Below are positions 37,960 to 48,625 of a stretch of 64,000 bases of DNA, in pieces. The stretch's first letter is position 1. Each line of letters opens with the position of its first letter. The position numbers were made by a program, and so were the translations under genes. The stretch is from Planctomycetaceae bacterium (GTDB lineage Bacteria > Planctomycetota > Phycisphaerae > Phycisphaerales > SM1A02): positions 1 to 64,000 of the forward strand of contig NYWD01000069.1 of the NCBI GenBank assembly GCA_002684855.1. The letters run 5' to 3'. Under the pieces are notes generated by a model. That model did no database searches. It saw only the letters and a list, made by a program, of their open reading frames with translations, and was not told where the DNA came from.

Positions 37960-39459
37960 ATGAAGAACCCATCCGTACCCAGTCGTCGCGACTTCATCGC
38001 CGTCTCCGCGGTGGGAGCCGCGGGAGCCTTCATCCGCGGGAATCCCGCTTCGGCGGGACAGGACGAGGATGCCGCGAACGCGGATCCACCGAAGGCGGAC
38101 GACGAGATCCGGGTCGCCGTGATCGGGCTTCGGGGCCGTGGCTGGAACCATGCGATGGGCTTCGCCCGGCTTCCCGGGGTCCGCGTGGTCGCGCTCTGCG
38201 ACGTCGACTCCGAGGTCCTCGGGCGGCGCGTGGCGGAGTGTGCGGCGGGTGGCGAGAACCGGCCCGGTTTCAAGGTGGACGCGACGGGCGACGCCCGCAC
38301 GCTGCTCGATCGGGACGACGTGGACGTGATCGCGATCGCGACGCCGAACCACACCCATTCGATGCTCGCGTGCTGGGCGCTCGACGCGGGCAAGCACGTC
38401 TACTGCGAGAAGCCGGTCTCCCACGTGGTCGAGGAGGGACGGCGGATCGTCGACGCGGCGAACCGCACCGGACTGGTCTGCGCCAGCGGGACCCAGGGAC
38501 GTTCCGCGACCAGCGTCCGGGACGCGATGGCGTTCGTCCACGCCGGCGGACTGGGAAAGGTCCACTGCTCGCGAGGCCTCTGCTACAAGCCGAGGCGGTC
38601 CATCGGCGCGGACACCCGCCCGCGATTCGCCCCCGCGGCCGTCGACTACGACCGCTGGCTCGGTCCGGTCGCCTACCGGGCGCTGCGACGACCACGACTC
38701 CACTACGACTGGCACTGGGATCTCCACACCGGTAACGGCGATCTCGGGAACCAGGGGATCCACCAGATGGACATCGCCCGCTGGGCGCTCGAGGCCGACG
38801 CCATGCCGGCACGCGTCGATTCCGTCGGCGGTCGGCTCGGCTACGTCGACGCGGGCGACTCGCCGAACACCCAGGTCGCGGTGTTCGACTGTGGCGGAAC
38901 GCCGCTGGTCTTCGAGGTCCGCGGCCTGCCGAAGGACAAGGCGTCCCAATCGGGAAGGTGGGAGATGGATCGCTACGAAGGGCAGTCGATCGGAAACGTG
39001 ATCCACGGCGAGAACGGCATGGTCCGGGTGTCGAACTCCTACAACTGGGCGGACTTCGTCGATCTCGACGGCGTGAAGCAGCGGGAATGGAAGGGGGGCG
39101 GGGATCACTTCGCCAACTTCATCGAGGCGGTGCGGGCCGACGACCCGACGATCCTCAACGCGCCGATCGAGGACGGGCATCTCTCCTCCGCGTTCTGCCA
39201 CCTCGGAATCCTCTCCCATGTCCTGGGTGAAGCGGCCGCGCCGGCGACCGTCGACGCCGCGTGGAGCGGTGACGCGATCGCGCTCGACGGCTGGCGCCGC
39301 ATGAAGGCGCACCTCGACGCGAACCAGGTCGATCTCGCGGCGACCCCGGTCACGCTGGGGCGGACGCTCCGGGTCACGCCGTCGGGCGACGCGGTGGTGG
39401 GCGATTCCGAAGCCACCGCGATGCTCGTTCGGAACGCCCGCGCACCCTATGCCTTCTGA
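37960..39459 (+). CDS. Tat-exported Gfo/Idh/MocA family oxidoreductase
   Basis: 499 aa; SRRDFIAVSAVG Tat signal; VAVIGLRGRG, GKHVYCEKPVSH, HYDWHWDLHTGNGDLGNQGIHQMDIARWAL. Confidence 0.92.
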   Translation: MKNPSVPSRRDFIAVSAVGAAGAFIRGNPASAGQDEDAANADPPKADDEIRVAVIGLRGRGWNHAMGFARLPGVRVVALCDVDSEVLGRRVAECAAGGENRPGFKVDATGDARTLLDRDDVDVIAIATPNHTHSMLACWALDAGKHVYCEKPVSHVVEEGRRIVDAANRTGLVCASGTQGRSATSVRDAMAFVHAGGLGKVHCSRGLCYKPRRSIGADTRPRFAPAAVDYDRWLGPVAYRALRRPRLHYDWHWDLHTGNGDLGNQGIHQMDIARWALEADAMPARVDSVGGRLGYVDAGDSPNTQVAVFDCGGTPLVFEVRGLPKDKASQSGRWEMDRYEGQSIGNVIHGENGMVRVSNSYNWADFVDLDGVKQREWKGGGDHFANFIEAVRADDPTILNAPIEDGHLSSAFCHLGILSHVLGEAAAPATVDAAWSGDAIALDGWRRMKAHLDANQVDLAATPVTLGRTLRVTPSGDAVVGDSEATAMLVRNARAPYAF

Positions 39460-41239
39460 ATCCGGTCCCGGAGCCGATGCCATGGCGGACAACACCGACT
39501 CCTCGCGACGGCACTTCCTGGCGGGCACGGCCGCATCCCTGGTCGCGGTTCCCGCCGCGTTCGCCGCCGCGATGCGATCGCACCCCGCCGTCGCGGGACA
39601 TGGGCGGTCGGATCTTCGATTCGGCATGGTCACGTATCTCTGGGGTCGTGACCTCCCGCTCCCCGCGCTGATCGGCGCGTGCGAGGACGCCGGTCTCGAC
39701 GGCGTGGAGCTTCGAACGACGCACGCCCACGCGGTGGAGCGGGGGCTCGACGCCGCGGCGCGACGGACGGTCCGCGATCGCTTCGGCGCGTCGCCGGTGG
39801 AGATCGTCGGGATCGGCAGCGACGAACGCTTCGATTCCCCCGATCCGGACCGGCTCGCCGCCGCGAAACGGGCGACCCTCGACTTTCTCGAACTCTCGGC
39901 GGCCGTCGGCGGCGGTGGCGTCAAGGTCAAGCCGGATTCGTTCCACCGAGGCGTGGACCCCGACCGCACCATCGAGCAGATCGGCCGGAGCCTCGGTGAG
40001 CTGGGGCCCGCCGCCTCGGATCTCGGGCAGGAGCTTCGGCTCGAGGTCCACGGCCAGTGCGCCGATCCGGCGATCATCGAGCGGATCATCGAGATCGCGG
40101 ATCATCCCGCGGTCCGGGTCTGCTGGAACTCGAATCCGCGTGATCTGCGCGGGCGCGGTTTCTCGCGTCACTACGACATGCTTCGTCCGCACTTCGGCGG
40201 GACGGTGCACGTCCGCGAGCTGGGCGACGGGCGATATCCCTCCGCCGACCTGATCCGGAGACTCGTGGACGACGGATATCCGGGGATGGTGCTGCTGGAG
40301 GCGCACACGCCGCGACCACGACATCTGGTCAGCGCGCTCGGGAACCAGCAGGCGATGGCGGCGGCGATGGCGGCGGATCGGCGACACCGGTCCGAGGAGC
40401 CCGTCGGGGGGATCCGGATCGCCCCGCGGCGTCGCGCACCGAACATGCTCGACGTCCGGGCCGGGGACGAACTGGTGGCGACGGTCCGGCTCGGTTCCGC
40501 GGAGCGGACGCCGACGGTGTTCCCGTTGAATGCGCCGGGGGAACGCCTGGCGATCCGTGGATTCCCCTTCGCGCGGAATGCGGGGGATTCGACCGACCAT
40601 CCGCACCATCGCGGACTCTGGTTCGCCCACGGCGACGTCGACGGTCACGACTTCTGGCACGATCCGAAGTGCCGGGCGAAGGTGCGTGAGCACGTCATCG
40701 AGGACGATGCCATCCGATTCGTCGCGGACTGGAGGCGGGACGGGCGTGCGATCGCGACCGAGACCCGGCGGATGCGCTTCTTCGCGACGCCGCGGCGCCA
40801 TCGGATCGAGATCGAGCTGGAGCTGGCGCCGGTCGCGGAGTCGATGACGCTCGGTGACACGAAGGAAGGGACCTTCGGGCTCCGGCTCGCCCCGACCCTT
40901 CGCGTCGACGGCCCGGTGGCCCTCGGTCGGCTGGAGAACGCCGAGGGCCTGCTCGACGGCGAATGCTGGGGTCGCCGATCGGAATGGGTCATGGCGGAGG
41001 GCCCGATCGACGGCCGGCTGGTCCGGGTCCGGATCGACGATCTCGATCGCAATCCCCGGCATCCGACCTGGTGGCACGCCCGGAAGTACGGACTGCTGGC
41101 CGCCAATCCCTTCGGGCGACGGGCGTTCGAGGGTGGCGGGGAATCCGGCGCGATGACCGTCACCCGCGATGCGCCGCTGCGACTGGCCTACGCGGTGACG
41201 CTCGAGACCGGCGGGGCGTCGACCGCCGCGTCCGGCTGA
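39449..41239 (+). CDS. Tat-exported sugar-phosphate isomerase/epimerase (TIM barrel) fused to PmoA-like/DUF6807 domain
   Basis: 596 aa (alternative start 39482 at MADNTDSSRRHFLAG); N-terminal xylose-isomerase-like barrel; C-terminal DHPHHRGLWFAHGDVDGHDFWH. Confidence 0.8.
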   Translation: MPSESGPGADAMADNTDSSRRHFLAGTAASLVAVPAAFAAAMRSHPAVAGHGRSDLRFGMVTYLWGRDLPLPALIGACEDAGLDGVELRTTHAHAVERGLDAAARRTVRDRFGASPVEIVGIGSDERFDSPDPDRLAAAKRATLDFLELSAAVGGGGVKVKPDSFHRGVDPDRTIEQIGRSLGELGPAASDLGQELRLEVHGQCADPAIIERIIEIADHPAVRVCWNSNPRDLRGRGFSRHYDMLRPHFGGTVHVRELGDGRYPSADLIRRLVDDGYPGMVLLEAHTPRPRHLVSALGNQQAMAAAMAADRRHRSEEPVGGIRIAPRRRAPNMLDVRAGDELVATVRLGSAERTPTVFPLNAPGERLAIRGFPFARNAGDSTDHPHHRGLWFAHGDVDGHDFWHDPKCRAKVREHVIEDDAIRFVADWRRDGRAIATETRRMRFFATPRRHRIEIELELAPVAESMTLGDTKEGTFGLRLAPTLRVDGPVALGRLENAEGLLDGECWGRRSEWVMAEGPIDGRLVRVRIDDLDRNPRHPTWWHARKYGLLAANPFGRRAFEGGGESGAMTVTRDAPLRLAYAVTLETGGASTAASG

Positions 41240-41277
41240 CCGGCGACCGGCGAGGCCGGTCCGCGTAGCATGTCCGG

Positions 41278-42213
41278 ATGCGGGTCATCAGTCTGCTGCC
41301 GTCGGCCACCGAAGTCCTCTGCGCGGTCGGCGGGGAGTCGCTGCTGGTCGGTCGGAGCCACGAATGCGACTTTCCCGCGTCGGTCGGGGACCGCCCGGTG
41401 CTGACCGCGGCGAGGACCCACGCGGATTCCAGCGCGGCGATCGACCTCGAGGTCCGCGAGGCCCTCGGCGGCGAGGGGTCCGCCTCCGCGAGCCTCTATC
41501 TGCTCGACGTCGAACGGATGGTCGCGCTCCGCCCCGACGTGATCCTCACCCAGGATCTCTGCGAGGTCTGCTCGATCGACCTGGCCACGGTCCGCGGTGC
41601 GGCGGCATCGATGCCCGATCCGCCGGAGATCGTGAGCCTCGATCCCCACACCCTGATGGACGTGTTCGACGACCTGCTGACGGTCGGCCGGGCGGTCGGT
41701 CGGGAACGCGAGGCGGAGCAGGCGATGGTCGAGGCCCGTGACGCCTACTGGTCGGCGGTCGACTACGTGAACCAGTACGTCCCGGGACCGGAGACCCTCT
41801 TCCTCGAATGGATGGATCCGCCCTTCGTCGGGGGACACTGGACGCCCGGGCTGATCGAGGAGGCGGGGGGTCGGCATTCGCTCAACCCGGTCGGCGCGAA
41901 GAGCCGCCAGGTGACGCCGGACGAGATCGTCGAGGCGGCCCCCGCCCGGATCGTGATTTGTCCCTGCGGATACGACCTCGACGCCGTCCGACGCGAACTT
42001 CCCGCGCTTCAGGCATCCGCGTGGTGGCGCGAACTCCCGGCGGTGCGGGACGGCGCACCGGGCGCGGTGGTGATGGTCGACGGCAACGCGATGTTCAATC
42101 GTCCGGGACCGCGACTGGTCGATGCGTTCCGCTGGCTGGTGTCCTGGTACAACGACCGACCCGAGGTGCTCCCCCCCGATTTCCCGGTGGAGCCCGTTTC
42201 CGTCCCATCCTGA
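41278..42213 (+). CDS. BtuF-like cobalamin-binding/ABC substrate-binding family protein
   Basis: 311 aa; RVISLLPSATEVLCAVGGESLLVGRSHECDFP, LRPDVILTQDLCEVCSID; no obvious signal peptide. Confidence 0.85.
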   Translation: MRVISLLPSATEVLCAVGGESLLVGRSHECDFPASVGDRPVLTAARTHADSSAAIDLEVREALGGEGSASASLYLLDVERMVALRPDVILTQDLCEVCSIDLATVRGAAASMPDPPEIVSLDPHTLMDVFDDLLTVGRAVGREREAEQAMVEARDAYWSAVDYVNQYVPGPETLFLEWMDPPFVGGHWTPGLIEEAGGRHSLNPVGAKSRQVTPDEIVEAAPARIVICPCGYDLDAVRRELPALQASAWWRELPAVRDGAPGAVVMVDGNAMFNRPGPRLVDAFRWLVSWYNDRPEVLPPDFPVEPVSVPS

Positions 42214-42383
42214 CGGACCGGACGACCGTTCCTGCCCCTTCGGCAGTCCCGACCGCCTCGTTCCGCCCGAAATCGCGGTTGGCGTCGCTCCAGCGGGGTT
42301 CGGGCCGGCCATCGAACCGGCACGCAAGTTGCGTCCAGCAAGGGAGATCGACGCCGCCGGACCTTCGGGGCCGGACGTCGGGA

Positions 42384-45050
42384 ATGGAGCTTCAGAACAT
42401 GCAGATGGACCGATTCACCACCCTCGCCCAGGAGGTTCTTTCCAACGCCCAGTCGCTCGCGACCGGTCGCAGCCACGCCGAACTCACGCCCCTCCACATC
42501 CTCGCCGCGATGCTCGAGGATCGGAACGGCGTGGCGTCGTCGATTCTCGCGAAGGCGGGATTGCAGGCCGAACGGATCCGCGACGTCGCGGAGGCGGAAC
42601 TGGGACGACGACCGCAGGCGACCGGGACCCAGCCCCGGACCGCCAACGCCACCATGGAGGTGCTGCAGCGGGCCGAACGGGAGGCGAAGGAACGGCAGGA
42701 CGCCTACGTCTCGACCGAGCATCTCCTGCTCGGGTTGATCGAGGTGCCTTCCGACGCCCGCGAGGTCCTCGCGAGCTGCGGAGCGACGAGGACCGCCGTC
42801 GATGCGGCGATCGACGGGATCCGGAAGGCGTCCGGCGTCTCGCAGGTGAACGATCCCGACGCGGAGAGCAACTTCGAGGCCCTCAAGAAGTACGCCATCG
42901 ACCTCAACGAGCGGGCCGCCGCGGGGAAGATCGATCCCGTGATCGGTCGCGACGAGGAGATCCGCCGCTGCATGCAGGTGCTCTCCCGCCGCACGAAGAA
43001 CAATCCCGTCCTGATCGGGGAGCCGGGCGTGGGCAAGACCGCGATCGCGGAGGGGCTCGCCATCCGGATCGTCGATCACGACTGTCCCGAAGGCATGCGG
43101 AGTGCGCGGATCATGGCGCTCGACGTCGGCCAGCTGCTCGCCGGCGCGAAGTTCCGGGGCGAGTTCGAGGAGCGACTGAAGGCCGTCCTCCGGGAGGTCG
43201 CGGCGGCGGAGGGCTCGATCATCCTCTTCATCGACGAATTGCACACCATCGTCGGCGCCGGACAGGCCGACGGCGCGGTGAGCGCCGGCAACCTGCTCAA
43301 GCCCGCGCTGGCGCGGGGCGAACTCCGGTGCATCGGTGCGACGACCCTCGACGAGTACCGAAAGCACATCGAGAAGGACGCCGCGTTCGCCCGCCGGTTC
43401 CAGCCGGTGGTGGTGGGCGAGCCGAGCGTGGAGGACACCATCGCGATCCTTCGCGGTCTCAAGCCGCGCTACGAGGCGCACCACGGCGTCCGCATCCAGG
43501 ACGGCGCCCTGGTGAACGCCGCCCGCCTGAGCGATCGCTACATCAGCGACCGGTTCCTGCCCGACAAGGCGATCGATCTCCTCGACGAGGCGAGTTCGAA
43601 GCTCCGGATCGAGAACGACTCGATGCCGACCGAGCTCGACGAGCTCCGTCGCCGCATCATGCAGCTGGAGATCGAGCGGGAGGCGCTGAAGCTCGAGAGC
43701 GAGAAGGACCAGGACGCGAGGAAGCGGCTCGATGCCATCGAGGAGGAACTCGCGTCGATCGAGGAGCGGAACCAGGCGCTCACCGCGAAGTGGGAGATCG
43801 AGAAGGGCGATCTCGATGCGATCAAGGAGGTGAAGGCCGACATCGATCGCAAGCAGACCGAGCTCGAGCAGGCGAAGCGACTCGGCGACTTCGAGGCCGC
43901 GAGCCGGATCCAGTACGGCGACCTGCGTCACCTCGACGAACAGCTGGTCGCCGCGGAGCAGGCGCTCCGCGAGCGCGAAGCGAACGGCGACGCCATGGTG
44001 AAGGAGGAGGTCGACAGCGAGATGATCGCCGCGGTCATCGCCCGCTGGACCGGGATCCCGGTGGATCGACTGGTCGAGGGCGAACGCGAGAAGCTTCTTC
44101 GGATGGAGTCCGTGCTCGGGAGTCGCGTGGTCGGCCAGGAGCCCGCGGTCCGTGCGGTGAGCGAGGCGGTCCGGCGGAGCCGGGCCGGTCTCGGCGAGGC
44201 GGACCGACCGATCGGATCGTTCCTCTTCCTCGGTCCCACCGGGGTCGGCAAGACCGAGCTCTGCAAGGCGCTCGCGTCGTTCCTCTTCGACACCGAGGAG
44301 GCGATGGTCCGCATCGACATGAGCGAGTACATGGAGCAGCATGCGGTGGCCCGACTGATCGGCGCACCTCCCGGATACGTCGGATACGAGGAGGGGGGAC
44401 GTCTGACCGAGGCGGTGCGTCGCCGGCCGTATTCCGTGGTGCTCTTCGACGAGATGGAGAAGGCCCATCCCGACGTCTCCAACGTGCTGCTGCAGGTGCT
44501 CGACGACGGTCGACTCACCGACGGCCAGGGGCGGACCGTCGACTTCTCGAACACCATCATCGTGATGACCAGCAACATCGGAAGCCACCAGATCCTCGAG
44601 ATGACCGAGGGCGGGGCGGTCCACGAGGAGATCGAGGTCCACGTCAAGGACCTGCTCAAGCAGCACCTGCGACCGGAACTCATCAACCGGATCGACGACA
44701 CCGTGATCTTCCACCAGCTCGGTCGCGAGCAGCTGGAGGGGATCGTGGAGATCCAGGTGGACCTGGTCCGACGGCGTCTCGCGGATCGCGGGCTCGGCCT
44801 GGAAGTGGAGGCCGATGCCCTGCACGCCCTCGCGGCGGAGGGCTTCGACCCGCAGTTCGGCGCGAGGCCGCTGAAGCGCGTCGTCCAGCAGCGGATCGAG
44901 AACCCCATCGCGACCAGGATCCTCTCGGGCGCGTACGAGGAGGGCGACACCATCCTCGTGAGCATCTCCGGCGAGCAGTTCGGATTCGACCGCCGGCCGG
45001 CCCCGGCCGCCGGCCCGGAGATCGTGGACGCGGAACTCGTCGAGGATTGA
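42384..45050 (+). CDS. clpB: ATP-dependent chaperone ClpB
   Basis: 888 aa; two Walker A sites ([30 protein letters not shown]), Clp N-domain, coiled-coil middle domain, [13 protein letters not shown]. Confidence 0.95.
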   Translation: MELQNMQMDRFTTLAQEVLSNAQSLATGRSHAELTPLHILAAMLEDRNGVASSILAKAGLQAERIRDVAEAELGRRPQATGTQPRTANATMEVLQRAEREAKERQDAYVSTEHLLLGLIEVPSDAREVLASCGATRTAVDAAIDGIRKASGVSQVNDPDAESNFEALKKYAIDLNERAAAGKIDPVIGRDEEIRRCMQVLSRRTKNNPVLIGEPGVGKTAIAEGLAIRIVDHDCPEGMRSARIMALDVGQLLAGAKFRGEFEERLKAVLREVAAAEGSIILFIDELHTIVGAGQADGAVSAGNLLKPALARGELRCIGATTLDEYRKHIEKDAAFARRFQPVVVGEPSVEDTIAILRGLKPRYEAHHGVRIQDGALVNAARLSDRYISDRFLPDKAIDLLDEASSKLRIENDSMPTELDELRRRIMQLEIEREALKLESEKDQDARKRLDAIEEELASIEERNQALTAKWEIEKGDLDAIKEVKADIDRKQTELEQAKRLGDFEAASRIQYGDLRHLDEQLVAAEQALREREANGDAMVKEEVDSEMIAAVIARWTGIPVDRLVEGEREKLLRMESVLGSRVVGQEPAVRAVSEAVRRSRAGLGEADRPIGSFLFLGPTGVGKTELCKALASFLFDTEEAMVRIDMSEYMEQHAVARLIGAPPGYVGYEEGGRLTEAVRRRPYSVVLFDEMEKAHPDVSNVLLQVLDDGRLTDGQGRTVDFSNTIIVMTSNIGSHQILEMTEGGAVHEEIEVHVKDLLKQHLRPELINRIDDTVIFHQLGREQLEGIVEIQVDLVRRRLADRGLGLEVEADALHALAAEGFDPQFGARPLKRVVQQRIENPIATRILSGAYEEGDTILVSISGEQFGFDRRPAPAAGPEIVDAELVED

Positions 45051-45086
45051 GCCGGGCGGACGCGGGGCAGCGGCTAGGCTGGTCGC

Positions 45087-47405
45087 ATGCCCGACCTTCC
45101 GCTCCATCGTCCGCTCGCCTGGCTCGTCCTCCTTCCGGCCCTCGCCGGCTTCGGATCCTCCGAGGCGACGGGCCAGGACGAACCGCGGCCGCTCTCCGTC
45201 GAGCGGATCTACGGTTCCGGGGAGTTCTCGGCGGCCGGGTTCGGTCCCGTCCGGTGGCTGGAGGACGGTGGCTACACCGTGCTCGAGCGGGACGAGGACG
45301 GCCAGTCCGAGATCGCCCGGTACGACCCCGGGACCGGAGAACGCACGGTGCTGGTGGCGGCCGCCAGCCTGACGCCGGCGGGATCCGCGCGGTCGCTTCC
45401 GATCGCGGACTATCGATGGTCGGCCGACGGCCGGAAGCTCCTCGTGTTCACGAACACCCGGCGGGTCTGGAGACGGCACTCGAGAGGCGACTACTGGGTC
45501 CTCGATCTCGACGACGGCGGGCTTCGACGGCTCGGCGGGGATCTCGAGCGAACCCGCTTCCAGTTCGCCAAGTTCTCGCCCGACGGGGATGCCGTGGCCT
45601 TCGTCCATCGAAACGACCTTCATGTCGAACCGCTCGACGGGGGGTCCCCGGTGTCGCTGACCCACGACGGATCGCCCACGCTCATCAACGGCACGTTCGA
45701 CTGGGTCTACGAGGAGGAGTGGTCGCTGCGCGACGGGTTCCGCTGGAGCCCGGACGGCCGACGGATCGCCTTCTGGCAGATCGACGACGAGGGCGTGGAA
45801 CGGTTCCCGCTCGTCGACCTGACGTCGAACACGTATCCGGACATCGAGTGGATCCACTACCCCAAGGCGGGCACCACCAATCCGAAGTGCCGGATCGGGG
45901 TCGTCGACGTGGTCCGTGGTCCGACCGATGCGGACGGGCGCCGGCGGATCGAGCCCGGCGGCGAGGTCCGCTGGATCGATCTCCCGGGTGACCTCCGCGA
46001 CGACTACGTCGCGCGGATGGAATGGACGCCGGACGGGCATCTGCTGGTCCAGCGGGTGAATCGGCGACAGGACACGGTGACCGTGCTCGACGTCGATCCA
46101 GTCGACTGGACGCCCCGGGTGGTCTTCGAGGACCGCGACGAGGCGTGGGTCGAGGTCTGCGACGACGTGGTCTGGCTCGACCCGGACGGAAGGCGATTCA
46201 CCTGGACGAGCGAGCGCGGCGGATGGCGACAGGTCTGGATCGTCGATCGCGACGGCGGCGAACCGGTCTGCCTGACCCCGCGATCCGAGGACGTCACCTC
46301 GGTGCTGAAGATCGATCCGGCGGGCGATCGGCTCTGGTTCCTGGCCGCGCCCGGCGATCCGACCCGTCGGTACCTGCACATGCAGCCGCTCTCCGGCGGC
46401 GAACCGCTCCGGGTCACGCCGGACGACCAGCCGGGATGGCACGACTACCAGATCTCCGACGACGGACGATTCGCCGTCCACCGCTGGTCATCGAGCACGG
46501 TGCCGCCGCAGGTCGAACTCGTGCGACTGCCCGGGCATGAGGTCGTCGACCACTTCCCCGCGATCCGCAACGAGACCCTCGCGTCGAGGATCGACGCGCT
46601 GGCGCCGGTCGAGCGCTCGTTCTTCGAGGTGACGCTCCCCGACGGGACGATCCTCGACGGCTGGATGATGTTCCCGCCCGACTTCGATCCCGACGCGGGG
46701 CGATGGCCGCTGGTGATGTACGTCTACGGGGAGCCCGCCGCGACCACCGTCAACGACCGATGGGACGGGGGGAACCTCTGGCATCGCCTGCTCGCGGAAC
46801 AGGGATACGTCGTCGCGAGCGTCGACAACCGGGGGACGCCGGCGCCGAAGGGGCGGGCGTGGCGGAAGAGCGTCTACGGGGAGGTCGGCGTGCTGGCCTC
46901 GGAGGATCAGGCGAACGCGGTCCGGGCGCTGCTCGAGACCCACGACTGGATCGATCCGGAACGCGTCGGAAGCTGGGGATGGTCGGGCGGGGGATCGATG
47001 ACCCTGAACGCGCTGTTCCGTCATCCGGACCTCTATGCGGCGGGGATCGCGGTCGCCTTCGTCTCCGACCAGCGCTACTACGACACGATCTACCAGGAGC
47101 GTTTCATGAACACCCCGCAGGCGAATCCGGAAGGGTATCGGGCCGGTTCGCCGATCCACCATGCGGCGGGGCTCGGGGATCCGGTGCTGCTCGTCTACGG
47201 CACGGGCGACGACAACTGCCACTACCAGAACCTCGAGGCGCTGGTCGACGAACTCGTGCGACTCGGCAAGCCCTTCGACCAGCTCTCGTACCCGAACCGG
47301 AGCCACGGCATCCACGAAGGCCCTGGAACCACGCGACACCTGCGGAATTCGATGCTGCGTTGGTGGCACCGCAATCTTCCATCCGGTCCGCAGCCCGCGG
47401 AATGA
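45087..47405 (+). CDS. S9 family prolyl oligopeptidase/dipeptidyl peptidase IV-like
   Basis: 772 aa; beta-propeller, WIHYPKAGTTNP, VGSWGWSGGGSMTL nucleophile elbow, signal peptide. Confidence 0.92.
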   Translation: MPDLPLHRPLAWLVLLPALAGFGSSEATGQDEPRPLSVERIYGSGEFSAAGFGPVRWLEDGGYTVLERDEDGQSEIARYDPGTGERTVLVAAASLTPAGSARSLPIADYRWSADGRKLLVFTNTRRVWRRHSRGDYWVLDLDDGGLRRLGGDLERTRFQFAKFSPDGDAVAFVHRNDLHVEPLDGGSPVSLTHDGSPTLINGTFDWVYEEEWSLRDGFRWSPDGRRIAFWQIDDEGVERFPLVDLTSNTYPDIEWIHYPKAGTTNPKCRIGVVDVVRGPTDADGRRRIEPGGEVRWIDLPGDLRDDYVARMEWTPDGHLLVQRVNRRQDTVTVLDVDPVDWTPRVVFEDRDEAWVEVCDDVVWLDPDGRRFTWTSERGGWRQVWIVDRDGGEPVCLTPRSEDVTSVLKIDPAGDRLWFLAAPGDPTRRYLHMQPLSGGEPLRVTPDDQPGWHDYQISDDGRFAVHRWSSSTVPPQVELVRLPGHEVVDHFPAIRNETLASRIDALAPVERSFFEVTLPDGTILDGWMMFPPDFDPDAGRWPLVMYVYGEPAATTVNDRWDGGNLWHRLLAEQGYVVASVDNRGTPAPKGRAWRKSVYGEVGVLASEDQANAVRALLETHDWIDPERVGSWGWSGGGSMTLNALFRHPDLYAAGIAVAFVSDQRYYDTIYQERFMNTPQANPEGYRAGSPIHHAAGLGDPVLLVYGTGDDNCHYQNLEALVDELVRLGKPFDQLSYPNRSHGIHEGPGTTRHLRNSMLRWWHRNLPSGPQPAE

Positions 47406-47562
47406 CCTCGCGAGCCCGGTCGTCCCGATCGGAGCTTCGGATATCGGCCGCCGCGCGCCCCGGCAATCCGCACGATCGTCACCACCGCTCGAGCGGCGTC
47501 GCGTCGACCCGCACATTCCGCGCCGCCGCGCGTCGGCCCGTTCTCCATCGTCTTCGCCGCTT

Positions 47563-47583
47563 GCCCCGCGATGCACGCGGGGC
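47563..47583. repeat. Hairpin (8-bp perfect stem)
   Basis: GCCCCGCG-ATGCA-CGCGGGGC between the peptidase gene and the PEP-CTERM-like gene; no T-tract follows. Confidence 0.5.
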
Positions 47584-47665
47584 ACTCTTGTCGTGTCGTC
47601 CGCGGATCCCGGCACCGGTGGCCGGAATCCGCTTCGAGCGTCGGCGACTCAAGGAAATCGAAGAC

Positions 47666-48577
47666 ATGAAGATCAGCACCCTCGCCCTGTTGTGCAGCCT
47701 CCCCGCCTCCTTCGCCACGTCGATCGCCGCCGCGGACGTGATCGAACTGGAACTCGGTCGCATCCGCTTCAACGGAGACACCAGCGACTACACGTACGAG
47801 GGATCCCACGCCGACCTCATGGGAATCGACTACGAGGGCGACCCGCATCTCCGCACCGTGGCGACGGTCGATCTCGGGACGATGTTCTCCCGGATGGACA
47901 TGGGCGCGATCCGCTGGATCCGCGTGCAGGACACCGGGATCAACGGGTACGTCGAGGGAATGAGTCCCGGTGCGGACATCGATCTCTTCTCGGTGGCCGG
48001 TCGGCCGGACGGCATCTCGATCGACTACGCGTACGACGGCCCCAACCCGATCTACCAGGACTTCACCAGCAGCCAGCTGGCGTCGGAGGTCGGTGCCGTC
48101 GACATGGATTTCGGGGGCGACGACGACTCGCCGTGGTGGGTGTCGCTCGGGGATTCGGGATCGCTGCTCATGACGTTCGACGGATGGCCGCCCATCGACG
48201 ACGCCGGTGACGACGACGCGAACGACGGTGGTGACGAAGGCGATTCCGGGGACGGCGATGCCGGAGGTGGCGACGACTCCGGCGATTCCGGAGACGACGG
48301 CGGTCCGGGCGACGTGGAGGACGACGGCCCCGTGTTCGAGTTGCCGGGACCCGTGCCGGGACCGATGAAGCCGGGTCACGCCGACGGCGGCATTCTCCTG
48401 CCCTCGTTCGACCTCTCGGGCTTCCAGCTCCGGCTCAACGAAGTCTCGCCCTCGCCGGAGTGGATCTCCGTCACGATCGGCTACGAGATCGCCGGCTCCC
48501 AGCAGGTGGTTCCCGGACCGGCGATGCTCCCCGCCGTGTTCGCCGCGGCCGGCCTCCTTCGTCGACGACGACGATGA
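47666..48577 (+). CDS. Secreted protein with Asp/Gly-rich linker and PEP-CTERM-like C-terminus
   Basis: 303 aa; signal peptide; DAGDDDANDGGDEGDSGDGDAGGGDDSGDSGDDGG; terminal VVPGPAMLPAVFAAAGLLRRRRR. Confidence 0.7.
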   Translation: MKISTLALLCSLPASFATSIAAADVIELELGRIRFNGDTSDYTYEGSHADLMGIDYEGDPHLRTVATVDLGTMFSRMDMGAIRWIRVQDTGINGYVEGMSPGADIDLFSVAGRPDGISIDYAYDGPNPIYQDFTSSQLASEVGAVDMDFGGDDDSPWWVSLGDSGSLLMTFDGWPPIDDAGDDDANDGGDEGDSGDGDAGGGDDSGDSGDDGGPGDVEDDGPVFELPGPVPGPMKPGHADGGILLPSFDLSGFQLRLNEVSPSPEWISVTIGYEIAGSQQVVPGPAMLPAVFAAAGLLRRRRR

Positions 48578-48625
48578 GTCCGGATCCGTGGCTGAACCGC
48601 CATGCTCGCCGCTAGAGTGGTGGGC

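Noticed and set aside
35548-40089. 1513-aa minus-strand ORF
   Set aside because: Antisense to the RND permease, Gfo/Idh/MocA and TIM-barrel genes; no domain signal.
42009-46481. 1490-aa minus-strand ORF
   Set aside because: Antisense to clpB and the S9 peptidase, both unmistakable on the plus strand.
47563-47583. Rho-independent terminator
   Set aside because: Good 8-bp stem but no downstream T-tract; kept only as a hairpin.
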